NCBI RefSeq assembly: GCF_031202265.1
Contig: NZ_CP100604.1
Location: 6,430,501 to 6,494,500 of the forward strand
Length of the DNA: 64,000 nt
Direction of reading: 5' to 3'
From: Bradyrhizobium sp. Ash2021
GTDB lineage: Bacteria; Pseudomonadota; Alphaproteobacteria; Rhizobiales; Xanthobacteraceae
Part shown: piece after piece, positions 53,970-62,945 of the stretch
Numbering within the stretch: position 1 is the first letter of the stretch
Layout: every line of letters begins with the position of its first letter
The notes under the pieces: model-generated
Database searches by the model: none
Seen by the model: the letters and a program-made list of their open reading frames with translations, nothing else
Told to the model about the DNA's origin: nothing
Translations under genes and position numbers: made by a program

Positions 53970-54935
53970 TCATTCGATAACCTCGTCGGCGCGGATCATG
54001 ATCGTTGGCGGCACCGTGAAGTTCGAGGCCTTGGCTGTCTTGAGATTGACGACAAGCTCAAACTTTGTCGGCTGCTCGACCGGGATGTCGGCCGGCTTCG
54101 CGCCTTTGAGAATGAGGTCGACAATCTCCGCGCCGCGCCGCCATTGCGCGCCATGGTCGGTGCCGTAGGACATAAGACCGCCCGCCTCCGCGAATTCGCG
54201 ATAACCGTAGACAGCAGGCAAACGCAGGCGGGAGGCGACCGCGGTAATCTCGCTTCGCTGACTTAGCGTGAGGGGGTCCTCGAAGATCACAAGGCCGCCG
54301 GCTCCCGCGACCATGCTGGCCTCGAGCTGTGGTGTGATCTCCTCGGGCGAGCGCACCTCAAAGGCCCGGAGTTCGACCTTCGCTAGATGCGCTGCGGACT
54401 CGAGCTCCTTGTAAGCGAGGGCCGCGTACGGCGTGCCCGGATTCAAGACCGCGGCAAACAGCGAGGCGGCGGGGGCGATCTCGCGCAACAGCTGAAGCCG
54501 GCCGCCCTGCAAGCCAGCCGCCAGGTCCGACAATCCGGTGACGTTGCCGCCGGACCGCGCGAGGCTTGCAACGACCCCCGCGCCGACGGGATCGCCGACC
54601 GCCATGAATACAACCGGGATGCCGTCTCCGGCTGCCTTGCCCTCCTTGGCCGCGACCGTCCCAAAACCGGTGACAAGCACATCGGGCTTCATCCGAACGA
54701 GGTCGGATGCAAGATCTGACAAGAGTTCCGGCCGGCCTTCCGCGGAGCCATAGACAAAGTGCAGGTTCTGTCCGTCGACATAACCAAGCTGATCGAGACG
54801 GCGCAAAAAATTTGGCACGAAGTTGCGATCCTCGCCCGGAAGCAAGGCGAGGTAAGCGATCGTGAATGATTTCGCTTTTTGAGCGCCAGCCCTGTGCGCG
54901 ATGCCGAGGAGTGCGGCACCGGCCAGTATTTTCAT
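53970..54935 (-). CDS. Orphan ABC transporter substrate-binding protein
   Basis: This 321-residue periplasmic protein is of the ABC_sub_bind family (TrpX/YtfQ-unrelated, two Rossmann-like lobes). It has a signal ending at HRAGAQ, then FTIAYLALLPGEDRNFVPNF, LRRLDQLGYVDGQNLHFVYG, PDVLVTGFGTVAAKEG, VVFMAVGDPVGAGVVASLAR and GGNVTGLSDLAAGLQGGRLQ, the last being highly typical. No permease or ATPase gene is adjacent. Orphan members of this family are very numerous in Bradyrhizobium, and the ligand is usually unknown. ATG 54935 is chosen over TTG 54953 because the signal is complete from there. Confidence 0.88.
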   Translation of the reverse strand: MKILAGAALLGIAHRAGAQKAKSFTIAYLALLPGEDRNFVPNFLRRLDQLGYVDGQNLHFVYGSAEGRPELLSDLASDLVRMKPDVLVTGFGTVAAKEGKAAGDGIPVVFMAVGDPVGAGVVASLARSGGNVTGLSDLAAGLQGGRLQLLREIAPAASLFAAVLNPGTPYAALAYKELESAAHLAKVELRAFEVRSPEEITPQLEASMVAGAGGLVIFEDPLTLSQRSEITAVASRLRLPAVYGYREFAEAGGLMSYGTDHGAQWRRGAEIVDLILKGAKPADIPVEQPTKFELVVNLKTAKASNFTVPPTIMIRADEVIE

Positions 54936-54965
54936 CAACGACCTCGCCCCCAAAGTCCATCCAGC

Positions 54966-55041
54966 TTAAGCGCGCAGGGCGCAATTAGCGTAGGGCGTAG
55001 CGTAATCCGCCATTCATCGACGATAAATGGGTGGGTTATGC
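54966..55041. repeat. Imperfect palindromic intergenic repeat
   Basis: The segment runs GCGCAATTAGCGTAGGGCGT, then GTAATCCGCC, then AAATGGGTGGGTTATGCC, and can fold imperfectly. The wording matches a family of GTAGGG-type palindromic repeats I recall from rhizobial intergenic DNA. Only one copy is in the window. Confidence 0.4.
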
Positions 55042-55178
55042 CTTTGCTACCACACCTTGGGCTGAAAGGCCTCGGTTCTTCAGAGTACGTCCGTAGCGGG
55101 CGGCGGTCACATCTGCCCGCATTTCACGCTTCCACCTCACAATCCGTTGTCTTGACGCCAAGCAAGACGTGCACGATG

Positions 55179-55200
55179 TTAAATGATACTCATCATTTAA
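55179..55200. promoter_or_regulatory. AT-rich perfect inverted repeat, candidate operator
   Basis: TTAAATGAT and ATCATTTAA are separated by four bases, 12 bases before the ATG of the MBL signal-peptide frame. The high AT content in GC-rich DNA and the position suggest a repressor site over the ribosome-binding region. Confidence 0.45.
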
Positions 55201-55212
55201 AACGAGGTTGGC

Positions 55213-55311
55213 ATGAAGCGTCGCGATGTGATGAAACTGGCGTCTCTGGCCATGCTTCCCATGATTCGCGCGCAGCAACGGCAAGTTCGGATCGCAAGAC
55301 GCCTGCGTTGA
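55213..55311 (+). pseudogene. Tat signal peptide fragment of the MBL hydrolase, out of frame
   Basis: From ATG 55213 a 32-residue frame encodes a twin-arginine signal peptide (MKRRDVMKLASLAMLPMIRA) and then stops at TGA 55309-55311. The mature metallo-hydrolase continues in another frame from about the same place (TASSDRKTPALRYKVFTATR). The most economical reading is one gene with a small frameshift between 55270 and 55308, either a real mutation or a sequence error. Confidence 0.6.
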
Positions 55312-56144
55312 GGTACAAGGTATTTACTGCCACTCGTCCCGGCCTTAACCGTGATCTGCCGCCCGGTAAGGAGTCCCTGATGTGGGTCGCCAATTCGGCG
55401 ACGCTGATCTACGGAGAACGGGACGCGGTTCTCGTCGACAGTTTCCTTACGGTGGACCAGTCCAGGGGTTTGGCCGACGCGATCGTTGCGAGCGGAAAGA
55501 GGCTGAAGGCGATTTATGTCACGCATGCGCATGGCGATCACTTTTTTGGGATAAAGGTCTTGCAGGACCGGTTCCCGGACGTGAAAGCACTGGCGACGCC
55601 TGAGGTCGTCGCCAAGATGAAGCTTCAGATCACACCGGCGCAATTGAATGGCCGATGGCGCAAGCTGTTCCCAAATCAAATTTCAGACGTGATTTCCATC
55701 GCGGATCCGCTGGACGGCGATGAGATTGATTTGGAAGGAAGCAAACTGGTCGTTGCAAGAGTTGGGCATACGGACACTGACGACACGACGTGTCTTCACG
55801 TTCCATCCATCGGATTGGTCGTCGCCGGCGATGCCGTCTATAACGGCATTCATCCATTTCTTAACGAATCGAACCGACAAACCCGGCTGCAATGGATTGC
55901 CGCGCTCGACAAAATCGACGCTCTGAAACCGTCAGCGGTTGTTGCGGGACACAAGATTCCCAGCAACGACGACAATCCGCAAACTGTGGAACAAACGCGC
56001 CAGTACATCCGCGACTTCATTCGGTTGAATGACGCGACGAAGACTGTCCGGGAGTTCTATGACAAGATGCTGGAGCTTTATCCCGATCGTGCCAATCCTG
56101 GTTCGCTGTGGAGTTCTGCCACTGCTGCCAAGGCGGAGTCGTAA
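55308..56144 (+). CDS. MBL-fold metallo-hydrolase, body lacking an in-frame signal peptide
   Basis: About 278 residues from TTG 55308; the frame is open further upstream, but there the conserved signal peptide is in another frame. The core shows ATLIYGERDAVLVDSFLTVD, the metal motif THAHGDHFFG, the second ligand region VVARVGHTDTDDTTCLHVPS, and VVAGDAVYNGIHPF with the bridging aspartate, then SAVVAGHKIPSNDDN. These give two-metal hydrolase chemistry; the family hydrolyses many esters and amides. If a frameshift is real the protein would be cytoplasmic and possibly inactive in its proper place. Another start, ATG 55381, would cut conserved residues. Confidence 0.8.
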   Translation: MRYKVFTATRPGLNRDLPPGKESLMWVANSATLIYGERDAVLVDSFLTVDQSRGLADAIVASGKRLKAIYVTHAHGDHFFGIKVLQDRFPDVKALATPEVVAKMKLQITPAQLNGRWRKLFPNQISDVISIADPLDGDEIDLEGSKLVVARVGHTDTDDTTCLHVPSIGLVVAGDAVYNGIHPFLNESNRQTRLQWIAALDKIDALKPSAVVAGHKIPSNDDNPQTVEQTRQYIRDFIRLNDATKTVREFYDKMLELYPDRANPGSLWSSATAAKAES

Positions 56145-56200
56145 TGCGTTGGCGGAAACCGCCGACACGCCTGCATTCTCCGGCCTAGGCCGCTACGCGT

Positions 56201-57511
56201 TCAGCCCTGCGCTTCGCCCGTGACGCGCCAAATCACATCGCCGACATCGTCCGCGACCAGGAGGGAGCCGTCGGGACCGAGTGTTACCCCGACCGGTCGT
56301 CCATAGGACTCCCGCTCGTCCGGTGCGAGAAACCCCGACAGAATATCCCGCGGCGGACCTGCCGGGCGGCCGTTCACGAACGGCACGAACACGACCTTGT
56401 AGCCGCTCAGCGTGCTGCGGTTCCAGGAGCCGTGCTGCCCGATCGCCATGCCGTCGGGAAAGCCCGGAAGCGTGCCGGCCGGCATCCAGCACAGGCCGAG
56501 CGAGGCGGTGTGCCCGCCGAGCGCGTAGTCCGGCGTGATGGCCTTGGCGACCGCGGCCGGATCCTGCGGCACGCGATCGTCCACCGTCTGGCCCCAGTAG
56601 CAATAGGGCCAGCCGTAAAAACCGCCTGATCGGACCGAGGTCAGATAGTCCGGCGGTGTCTCGTCGCCGAGGCCGTCGCGCTCGTTGACCACCGTCCAGA
56701 GCACGCCGGTTTGAGGCTCCCATGCCAGTCCCACCGGGTTGCGCAGCCCGCCGGCAAAGATGCGGCTGCTGCCATCGGCGAGATCGAGCTCGTAGATCGC
56801 GGCCCGGCCTTCCTCGACCGCCATGCCGCTCTCGGCGATGTTGCTGAGCGAGCCGACCCCGGCATAGAGCTTCTTGCCATCGGGGCTCGGCAGCAGGCTC
56901 CTCGTCCAGTGCCCGGAAGGCTTGAAGGTGGTGAGTTTCTTCCCCGGCGCAGTGATGCGGTCGGCGCCCGCAGCATATGGGAAGGCCACCACGCCGTCGG
57001 TGTTGCCGACATAGAAGGTGTCGCCCACGAGCGCCATGCCGAACGGCTGGCTCAATCCCTCCATGAAAATCCCGCGCTGCTCGGCAACGCCGTCACCGTC
57101 AGGGTCGCGCAACAGGGTGATGCGGTTCGCGCTTTCGCCGAGCGCGGAGGCACGTCGCATCGTCGCCTGCATCGCGTAGCTGAACACGCTCCGGATCGGT
57201 CCGGCGACCTGATTGGACTCGGCAATGAGGACGTCGCCATTGGGCAGCACATTGATCCAGCGCGGATGTTTCAGGCCAGTCGCAAACGCATTGACCTTGA
57301 GCCCCGGCGCCGCCACCGGCTTCTGCCCGTCGCTCCACCCCCTCGCCGTCGGCATCTTGAGCGTCGGGATCGCGCCCTGCGGTTTCGCCGCCGGCACCAC
57401 CGGCGCGCTGCCCCAGGCCGGCTCAGGCGCTGCGCCCTGCAGCCGGCGCCACAGCAGCGCGGCAGCGCCGATGATCGCGACTATTCGCGCAAAAATTCCG
57501 GAAAAGCTCAT
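56201..57511 (-). CDS. Sorbosone dehydrogenase-family protein
   Basis: This 436-residue six-bladed beta-propeller is of the PQQ-dependent sugar dehydrogenase / sorbosone dehydrogenase family. It has an N-terminal membrane-anchor or signal segment (ARIVAIIGAAALLW). The propeller begins ATGLKHPRWINVLPNGDVLI, then RIFAGGLRNPVGLAWEP, LWTVVNERDGLGDETPPDYL, GQHGSWNRSTLSGYKVVFVP and GVTLGPDGSLLVADDVGDVI, the standard order. It would oxidise an aldose or aldehyde in the periplasm using PQQ. No partner cytochrome is adjacent. It is convergent with the MBL gene over about 56 bases. Confidence 0.9.
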   Translation of the reverse strand: MSFSGIFARIVAIIGAAALLWRRLQGAAPEPAWGSAPVVPAAKPQGAIPTLKMPTARGWSDGQKPVAAPGLKVNAFATGLKHPRWINVLPNGDVLIAESNQVAGPIRSVFSYAMQATMRRASALGESANRITLLRDPDGDGVAEQRGIFMEGLSQPFGMALVGDTFYVGNTDGVVAFPYAAGADRITAPGKKLTTFKPSGHWTRSLLPSPDGKKLYAGVGSLSNIAESGMAVEEGRAAIYELDLADGSSRIFAGGLRNPVGLAWEPQTGVLWTVVNERDGLGDETPPDYLTSVRSGGFYGWPYCYWGQTVDDRVPQDPAAVAKAITPDYALGGHTASLGLCWMPAGTLPGFPDGMAIGQHGSWNRSTLSGYKVVFVPFVNGRPAGPPRDILSGFLAPDERESYGRPVGVTLGPDGSLLVADDVGDVIWRVTGEAQG

Positions 57512-57951
57512 GTCATTCCTCTCTTGATCGCGCGCACCCTATCCGACACCAACGCGCGTTGAAAACCTTATCGTGGAGTATGGGCCCACCGGCAGATGGG
57601 CGAACGTGGCCCGACGGGCAAATCACAAAAAGCTGTCCAGCCCTGTTTCAAAAGATATTTCGCTTAACCCGTCGGACTCGCCCCATTCCCGCCCGAGCGA
57701 GGAGCGTTTCGCGATCGTCACGAACGTAGGGCGAGATGCGATGGACGCGGCGGAGTCGGCGCGCCATGGTGATGGCCGGGCGACTCCTCTTGGAGCCCGT
57801 GAGCGATCGACCGGCGCACAGACGAACGGCGCTGATTCCACCTTCCCGCCGAAGCTTTAGCGAAGGCGGCAAGCCGGGCGACGACAACCGTGGCTGTTTG
57901 AAAACTGAATCAGGAAATCCGGCGAGCAGCGAGCAGCGAGCGAGCGGCCGC
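57512..57951. other. Intergenic region with repeat-like sequence
   Basis: 440 bases without a supported gene, though frames stay open on both strands. The wording around 57590-57900 (TGGCCCGACGGGCAAATCAC, then GGGCGAGATGCGATGGACGC) resembles a long non-coding element I recall recurring in Bradyrhizobium intergenic regions. The identification is from memory only. It should also hold the promoter of the sorbosone-type gene. Confidence 0.4.
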
Positions 57952-58107
57952 TCAGTTCCGCGCCATTGCCTGCAGGCCCTTGAAGGTCAGGCGCTTGGGG
58001 TCTTTGACGCCGGCAAGATAGAGCCTGCGGATGAAGGCAACGACCGCCTCGCGGTCGCAATCGGTCAACGCGACCACGGCGTCGACGGCAATTCGCTGGG
58101 CGTCCAT
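57952..58107 (-). CDS. Small hypothetical protein
   Basis: This 51-residue frame starts at ATG 58107, preceded by GAGGAAG at a good distance. It reads MDAQRIAVDAVVALTDCDRE and ends LTFKGLQAMARN, a compact alpha-helical composition with balanced charge, unlike the shadow frames around it. No known domain was recognised. It stands alone between intergenic sequence and the alpha/beta hydrolase gene. Confidence 0.5.
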   Translation of the reverse strand: MDAQRIAVDAVVALTDCDREAVVAFIRRLYLAGVKDPKRLTFKGLQAMARN

Positions 58108-58268
58108 GGGCTTCCTCGTGCTGTCAGCAGCCTCAAGCCTCACAACCTCAAGCCCTGCAGCGTAGGCGGCGCCGGTTAATCCGCCGTTAACCTTCCGACT
58201 ACCTTCGCCGATTCGAAAGGAGCCACGAATACGCGAAACAACGCATAGGACCATCGGACGCAGGCGCC

Positions 58269-58292
58269 GAACGGCCGCCGCACCGGCCGTTC
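58269..58292 (-). terminator. Hairpin downstream of alpha/beta hydrolase gene
   Basis: A perfect 9-base stem (GAACGGCCG with CGGCCGTTC) around six bases lies 20 bases after the hydrolase stop. There is no U tract, so termination is only possible. Confidence 0.35.
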
Positions 58293-58312
58293 AAGCACCC
58301 GCAATGGTGCGG

Positions 58313-59380
58313 TCAATAACCGGCGACGTCGATCACGGCCTGCGCAAAAGCCTGCGGGGCTTCCTGGGGCAGATTGTGCCCGATACCGCCGCTGATGAGC
58401 CGGTGCGCATATTTGCCGGTGAATTGTTTGGCATAGGAAGCGGGCTCCGGATGTGGCGCACCATTGGCATCGCCTTCAAGGGTAATGGTTGGCACCGCGA
58501 TGACAGGCGCAGCCGCAAGCCGCTTTTCCAGATCGGCATATTTGGTCTCGCCTTCGGCAAGACCCTGCCGCCAGCGATAATTATGGATCGTGATGCCGAC
58601 GTGATCGGGATTGTCGAGGGCAGCCGCGCTGCGATCGAAGGTGGCGTCATCGAAGGCCCATTTCGGCGAGGCGATCTGCCAGATGAGTTTCGCAAAATCG
58701 TGCCGGTATTTTTCGTAGCCGGCGCGGCCGCGTTCGGTGGCGAAATAGAACTGGTACCACCACTGCAGCTCGGCTTTTGGCGGCAGCGGCATCTTGCCGG
58801 CTTCCTGGCTGCCGATCAAATAGCCGCTCACCGAGACAAGCGCTTTGCAGCGTTCCGGCCAGAGCGCCGCCATGATGTCGGCCGTGCGCGCTCCCCAATC
58901 GAAGCCCGCGACGATGGCTTTCTCGATCTTGAGCGCGTCCATCAAGGCGATGGCATCGACCGCGATCGCCGACGGCTGGCCATTGCGGAAGGTACCGCCG
59001 GAAAGAAAGCGCGTGGTGCCATAGCCGCGCAGATAGGGGACGATCACGTGGTAACCCGCCGACGCCAGCAGCGGCGCGACGTCGACAAAACTGTAAATGT
59101 CGTAGGGCCAGCCGTGCAGAAGAATGACGGCGGGACCATCGGCGGGGCCGGCCTCGGCGTAACCGACATTCAGGAGGCCGGCATCGATCTGCTTCAGTGC
59201 GGTGAACGATGTGTTCGTGCCCGGCTTGATCGCGGCCGCGCCAGCCGGTTTTCCGGTGCTGGATTGCGCGGCCGCCGAACCCGTCATGATGAACTGGGCC
59301 GCGGCGATGGAGCTGGCCGCGATGCCAAAAAAGCGGCGGCGCTGATGATCAATTTGTTCGGACGTGGTGATCGGCTGCAT
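58313..59380 (-). CDS. Tat-exported alpha/beta hydrolase (epoxide hydrolase/dehalogenase type)
   Basis: This 355-residue protein has a twin-arginine signal (HQRRRFFGIAASSIAAAQF). The fold shows the oxyanion HGWP at 89-92 and a nucleophile elbow GFDWGA with Asp161 in place of Ser, as in epoxide hydrolases and haloalkane dehalogenases. GIGHNLPQEAP near the C-terminus carries the histidine. It would act in the periplasm. A substrate cannot be assigned. The opposite strand carries a long open frame that is not coding. Confidence 0.9.
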   Translation of the reverse strand: MQPITTSEQIDHQRRRFFGIAASSIAAAQFIMTGSAAAQSSTGKPAGAAAIKPGTNTSFTALKQIDAGLLNVGYAEAGPADGPAVILLHGWPYDIYSFVDVAPLLASAGYHVIVPYLRGYGTTRFLSGGTFRNGQPSAIAVDAIALMDALKIEKAIVAGFDWGARTADIMAALWPERCKALVSVSGYLIGSQEAGKMPLPPKAELQWWYQFYFATERGRAGYEKYRHDFAKLIWQIASPKWAFDDATFDRSAAALDNPDHVGITIHNYRWRQGLAEGETKYADLEKRLAAAPVIAVPTITLEGDANGAPHPEPASYAKQFTGKYAHRLISGGIGHNLPQEAPQAFAQAVIDVAGY

Positions 59381-59475
59381 TTGAAGCTCCCTGGTTTGAT
59401 GACCGGATTGGAAATATGTTGCCCCCGCTGCGATTGCCTGCCCGATAACGATGGGCGGACAGAGTGGTTCAATCC

Positions 59476-59489
59476 AATCGCATGCGATT
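59476..59489. promoter_or_regulatory. 14-base perfect palindrome, candidate operator
   Basis: AATCGCATGCGATT lies about 95 bases upstream of the hydrolase start, with a second half-site CATGCGATTG at 59495-59504. The 371-base gap 59381-59751 otherwise holds only weak short frames. The dyad has the size of TetR- or MarR-type sites. Confidence 0.45.
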
Positions 59490-59751
59490 TATTCACATGC
59501 GATTGTTATTGGCCAGGCCGGCTTCCGGATGTCAACCCTTCCGATTTAATCGGATGTGATATATATGGGTGCGAGACTTCACATCATCGTGTGATTGCAA
59601 GGCTGCCGATCGAGCCCGTCGCCCAGGCCTCCGGCCTGACGCCGGAAGATTCAAAGATGCAAAAGGGCGCCGTGACGCTTCGCAACAATCTCATCCAGGC
59701 CGTGCACGAAGAGCCCTGAACGCGGTCAGCGGCGCTGACGCGCCCTGCCCG

Positions 59752-61212
59752 TCATGAATACTGCATCACACCGTCATCGACCTTGCCGTAGCGCAGCGTG
59801 ACGATGTCGAGCGCGTAATTCTGGTAGAGCCGCCACGGCCGTTTCGAGCCTTGCTTCGGCAACTTCGCGATCGAACGCTGCACATAGCCGGACGAGAAAT
59901 CCAGCGACGGCAGTTCCGAGATCGTGGGATCGAGATTATGCGGCACGCATTGCCGGTAGCCGTGCCGGTCCATGTAGTTGATCAGGCGGCAGACATACTC
60001 GCAGGTGAGGTCGCATTTCAGCGTCCATGACGCGTTGGTGTAGCCGAACGCCGAGGCCATGTTCGGTACGTCCGAATACATCATGCCCTTGTAGTTCAGC
60101 GTTTTCGCAAAATCGACCTGGCGGCCGTCGACGCTCACCTCGAGCCCGCCAACAACCTGCAGCACAAGGCCAGTAGCGGTCACGATGATGTCGGCCTCGA
60201 GTTCGCTGCCGTCCTTCAGCCTGATGCCGTTTTTCGTGAAGGTGTCGATCTCGTTGGTGACGACGGAGGCGCGCTTGTCCTTGATCGACCTGAACAGGTC
60301 GCCATCGGGCACCAGGCACAGCCGCTGATCCCAGGGATTGTAACGCGGCGTAAAATGCGTGGCGATGTCGTAGTCCGGCCCGAGCGCCATTTTGACGCCG
60401 CCCAGGATCAACTGCTTGACGCGCTCGGGTTTGCGCCTGGAGAGCTGGAAGAAATACATGCCGAACAGCACGTTGCGCCAGCGGATCAGATGATAGGCGA
60501 GTTTGGCGGACAGATTGCGCCGCAGTTTGTTGGCGAGCACATCCTCCGCCGGCCGCGCCACCACATAGGTCGGCGAACGCTGCAGCATGGTGACATGGGC
60601 CGCACGCTTGGCCATCTCCGGCACCAGCGTCACCGCGGTGGCGCCCGAGCCGATCACGACCACGCGCTTGCCGGCATAGTCGAGTTCCTCTGGCCATTTC
60701 TGCGGATGCACGATGCGGCCGGCAAAATCCGCGGTGCCGGCAAACTCCGGCGTATAGCCTTCCTCGTATTTGTAGTAGCCCGAGCACATGAACAGGAAAT
60801 TGCAGGTGAAGCGCACGATCTCGGTACCGCCCTCGCCGACCTGACGTTCAGCCTCCACCGTCCAGCGTGCATCCTGCGACGACCACGACGCGCGTTTGAC
60901 GCGATGGTTGAAGCGGATCTTCTTGTCGATGCCGTTGTCGGATGCGGTCTCGCGGACGTAGTTCAGGATCCGCGGCCCGTCCGCGATCGCCTTCGCCTCG
61001 GTCCACGGCTTGAACGAATAGCCGAGCGTGAACATGTCCGAGTCGGAACGGATGCCGGGATAGCGGAACAGATCCCAGGTGCCGCCGATGCAATCGCGGC
61101 CCTCGAGGATGGCGTAGCTCTTGCCGGGGCACTTTTCCTGCAAATGATAGCCCGCGCCGATGCCGGAAAGGCCGGCGCCGACGATCAGGACGTCGAAGTG
61201 TTCGTTTGCCAT
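59752..61212 (-). CDS. Type I Baeyer-Villiger/flavin monooxygenase
   Basis: This 486-residue FAD- and NADPH-dependent enzyme has the FAD Rossmann motif GAGLSGIGAG at 12-21, the Baeyer-Villiger fingerprint FAGRIVHPQKWP at 163-174 (FxGxxxHxxxWP), and the NADPH Rossmann motif GSGATAVTLVPEM. Such enzymes insert oxygen next to a ketone or oxidise S/N atoms. Residues in the N-terminus (GGTWDLFRYPGIRSDSDMFT) are characteristic. The natural substrate is unknown. It stands alone between the hydrolase and ahcY genes. Confidence 0.93.
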   Translation of the reverse strand: MANEHFDVLIVGAGLSGIGAGYHLQEKCPGKSYAILEGRDCIGGTWDLFRYPGIRSDSDMFTLGYSFKPWTEAKAIADGPRILNYVRETASDNGIDKKIRFNHRVKRASWSSQDARWTVEAERQVGEGGTEIVRFTCNFLFMCSGYYKYEEGYTPEFAGTADFAGRIVHPQKWPEELDYAGKRVVVIGSGATAVTLVPEMAKRAAHVTMLQRSPTYVVARPAEDVLANKLRRNLSAKLAYHLIRWRNVLFGMYFFQLSRRKPERVKQLILGGVKMALGPDYDIATHFTPRYNPWDQRLCLVPDGDLFRSIKDKRASVVTNEIDTFTKNGIRLKDGSELEADIIVTATGLVLQVVGGLEVSVDGRQVDFAKTLNYKGMMYSDVPNMASAFGYTNASWTLKCDLTCEYVCRLINYMDRHGYRQCVPHNLDPTISELPSLDFSSGYVQRSIAKLPKQGSKRPWRLYQNYALDIVTLRYGKVDDGVMQYS

Positions 61213-61292
61213 CGCGGTCTTCCCGGGACGGGCCTCTCGGGTGCCCTGTCACGACCAGTTAGGCAGCAAGCCGGCGAAAAGCAACAAATGAA

Positions 61293-61316
61293 AGGCCCCG
61301 GATTACTCCGGGGCCT
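61293..61316 (-). terminator. Rho-independent terminator after ahcY
   Basis: A perfect 10-base stem (AGGCCCCGGA with TCCGGGGCCT) around four bases, followed on the minus strand by TTTCATTTGTTGC, lies about 120 bases after the ahcY stop. Confidence 0.7.
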
Positions 61317-61330
61317 ATGATATCTACCAC

Positions 61331-61426
61331 CGTCATTCCGGGGCGCGAGTGAAACTCGCGAACCCGGAATCCAGAGGTCGTCGTACGAGATTCCGGGTTC
61401 GCGCTCGCGCGCGCCCCGGAATGACG
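61331..61426. repeat. Nested palindromic intergenic repeat
   Basis: The outer arms are 61331-61347 and 61410-61426 (17 bases, CGTCATTCCGGGGCGCG), the inner arms 61357-61371 and 61389-61403 (15 bases, CGCGAACCCGGAATC). All pair perfectly. This wording belongs to a common intergenic palindrome family of Bradyrhizobium-type genomes. Confidence 0.8.
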
Positions 61427-61436
61427 ATTTCAACAA

Positions 61437-62867
61437 TCAATAGCGGTAGTGATCCGACTTGAACGGGCCTTCCGGCTTGACGCCGATATAGTCGGCCTGG
61501 TCCTTGCGCAGCTCGGTCAGCTTGACGCCGATCTTGGCGAGATGCAGCCGCGCCACCTTCTCGTCCAGCGACTTCGGCAGCACGTAGACCTTCTTCGCGT
61601 ATTGGCCGTTCTTGTTGTTGGCCCAGAGTTCGATCTGCGCCAGCGTCTGGTTGGTGAACGACGCCGACATCACGAAGGACGGATGGCCCATGGCGTTGCC
61701 GAGGTTCACGAGGCGGCCCTCCGACAACAGGATAATGCGGTGCTTGTCGGGGAATTCGATCTCGTCGACCTGCGGCTTGACGTTGGTCCATTTCAGGTTG
61801 CGCAGACCCGCGATCTGGATCTCGTTGTCGAAGTGGCCGATGTTGCAGACGATGGCACGATCCTTCATCGCGCGCATGTGCTCGATGGTGATGATGTCCT
61901 TGTTGCCGGTGGCGGTGACGAAGATGTCGGCACGAGGTGCCGCATCTTCCATGGTCACGACTTCATAGCCTTCCATCGCCGCCTGCAGCGCGCAGATCGG
62001 ATCGACTTCGGAGACCATGACGCGGCAACCGGCCTGGCGCAGCGACGCCGCCGAGCCCTTGCCGACATCGCCAAAACCCGCGACCATCGCCACCTTGCCC
62101 GACATCATCACGTCGGTGCCGCGGCGAATGCCGTCGACCAGCGATTCACGGCAGCCATAGAGATTGTCGAATTTCGATTTGGTCACGCTGTCGTTGACGT
62201 TGATCGCCGGGAACAACAGCTTGCCTTCCTTTTCCATCTGATAGAGCCGATGCACGCCGGTGGTGGTCTCTTCGGAGACACCCTTGATGTTTTTCGCGAT
62301 CTCGGCGAACCAGCCCTTCGGCTTTTCCTTCAGCAGCTTCTTGATCAGCGCGAAGAAGACTTCCTCTTCTTCGGAGCCCGGCTTGTCGAGGAATTTCACG
62401 TCGCCCTGCTCGGCGCGCAGGCCGTGATGCACCAGCATGGTGGCGTCGCCACCGTCGTCGAGGATCATGTTGGGCGTGCCGCCGCCGTGCCAGTCGAACA
62501 GCTTTGCGGTGTAGTCCCAATATTCAGTGAGCGTTTCGCCCTTGACCGCGAACACCGGAATGCCGGCGGCGGCGATCGCCGCTGCCGCGTGGTCCTGCGT
62601 CGAATAGATGTTGCAGGAGACCCAGCGGATGTCGGCGCCGAGTGCTGCGAGCGTCTCGATCAGGACCGCGGTCTGGATCGTCATGTGCAGCGAGCCAGCG
62701 ATGCGCGCGCCCTTCAGGGGCTGCTTCGGGCCATATTCCTCGCGCGTCGCCATCAGGCCGGGCATCTCGGTCTCGGCCAGCGAGATTTCCTTGCGGCCGA
62801 AGTCGGCGAGCGACATGTCCTTGACGATGTAGTCGGTGAAGGCGGGCTTCTTGGCGACGGCGGTCAT
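61437..62867 (-). CDS. ahcY: S-adenosyl-L-homocysteine hydrolase
   Basis: This 476-residue cytoplasmic enzyme splits S-adenosylhomocysteine to adenosine and homocysteine, keeping methylation going. It begins [20 protein letters not shown], has [20 protein letters not shown], the NAD-binding [17 protein letters not shown] and the C-terminal KSDHYRY tail that closes the neighbouring subunit's NAD site. The length including the alphaproteobacterial insertion near residues 150-190 is normal. It lies directly downstream of metK on the same strand; a hairpin at 62891-62924 separates them. Confidence 0.97.
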   Translation of the reverse strand: MTAVAKKPAFTDYIVKDMSLADFGRKEISLAETEMPGLMATREEYGPKQPLKGARIAGSLHMTIQTAVLIETLAALGADIRWVSCNIYSTQDHAAAAIAAAGIPVFAVKGETLTEYWDYTAKLFDWHGGGTPNMILDDGGDATMLVHHGLRAEQGDVKFLDKPGSEEEEVFFALIKKLLKEKPKGWFAEIAKNIKGVSEETTTGVHRLYQMEKEGKLLFPAINVNDSVTKSKFDNLYGCRESLVDGIRRGTDVMMSGKVAMVAGFGDVGKGSAASLRQAGCRVMVSEVDPICALQAAMEGYEVVTMEDAAPRADIFVTATGNKDIITIEHMRAMKDRAIVCNIGHFDNEIQIAGLRNLKWTNVKPQVDEIEFPDKHRIILLSEGRLVNLGNAMGHPSFVMSASFTNQTLAQIELWANNKNGQYAKKVYVLPKSLDEKVARLHLAKIGVKLTELRKDQADYIGVKPEGPFKSDHYRY

Positions 62868-62890
62868 GTGGTTGATCCCTTAGAAAAAGC

Positions 62891-62924
62891 ATATTCCGAA
62901 AAGCGCTGGTGCTTTCCGGAATAC
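62891..62924 (-). terminator. Terminator-like hairpin between metK and ahcY
   Basis: ATATTCCGAAAAGC pairs with GCTTTCCGGAATAC across a short loop; on the minus strand it is followed by GCTTTTTCTAAG. It could end metK transcription or act as an attenuator before ahcY. Confidence 0.55.
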
Positions 62925-62945
62925 GCAAGACAATTACGGAGAAAG

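Noticed and set aside
57573..57860. 95-codon frame and its mirror on the minus strand
   Set aside because: It lies in repeat-like intergenic DNA; frames on both strands are of poor quality.
58304..59719. 471-codon open frame on the plus strand
   Set aside because: It is antisense to the Tat-exported alpha/beta hydrolase, which has full catalytic motifs. The tail from about 59591 (ARLPIEPVAQASGL) looks slightly more protein-like but is too short to support.
62868..62945. Possible SAH or SAM riboswitch before ahcY
   Set aside because: The space is only 78 bases and holds just a terminator-like hairpin; no riboswitch core was recognised.
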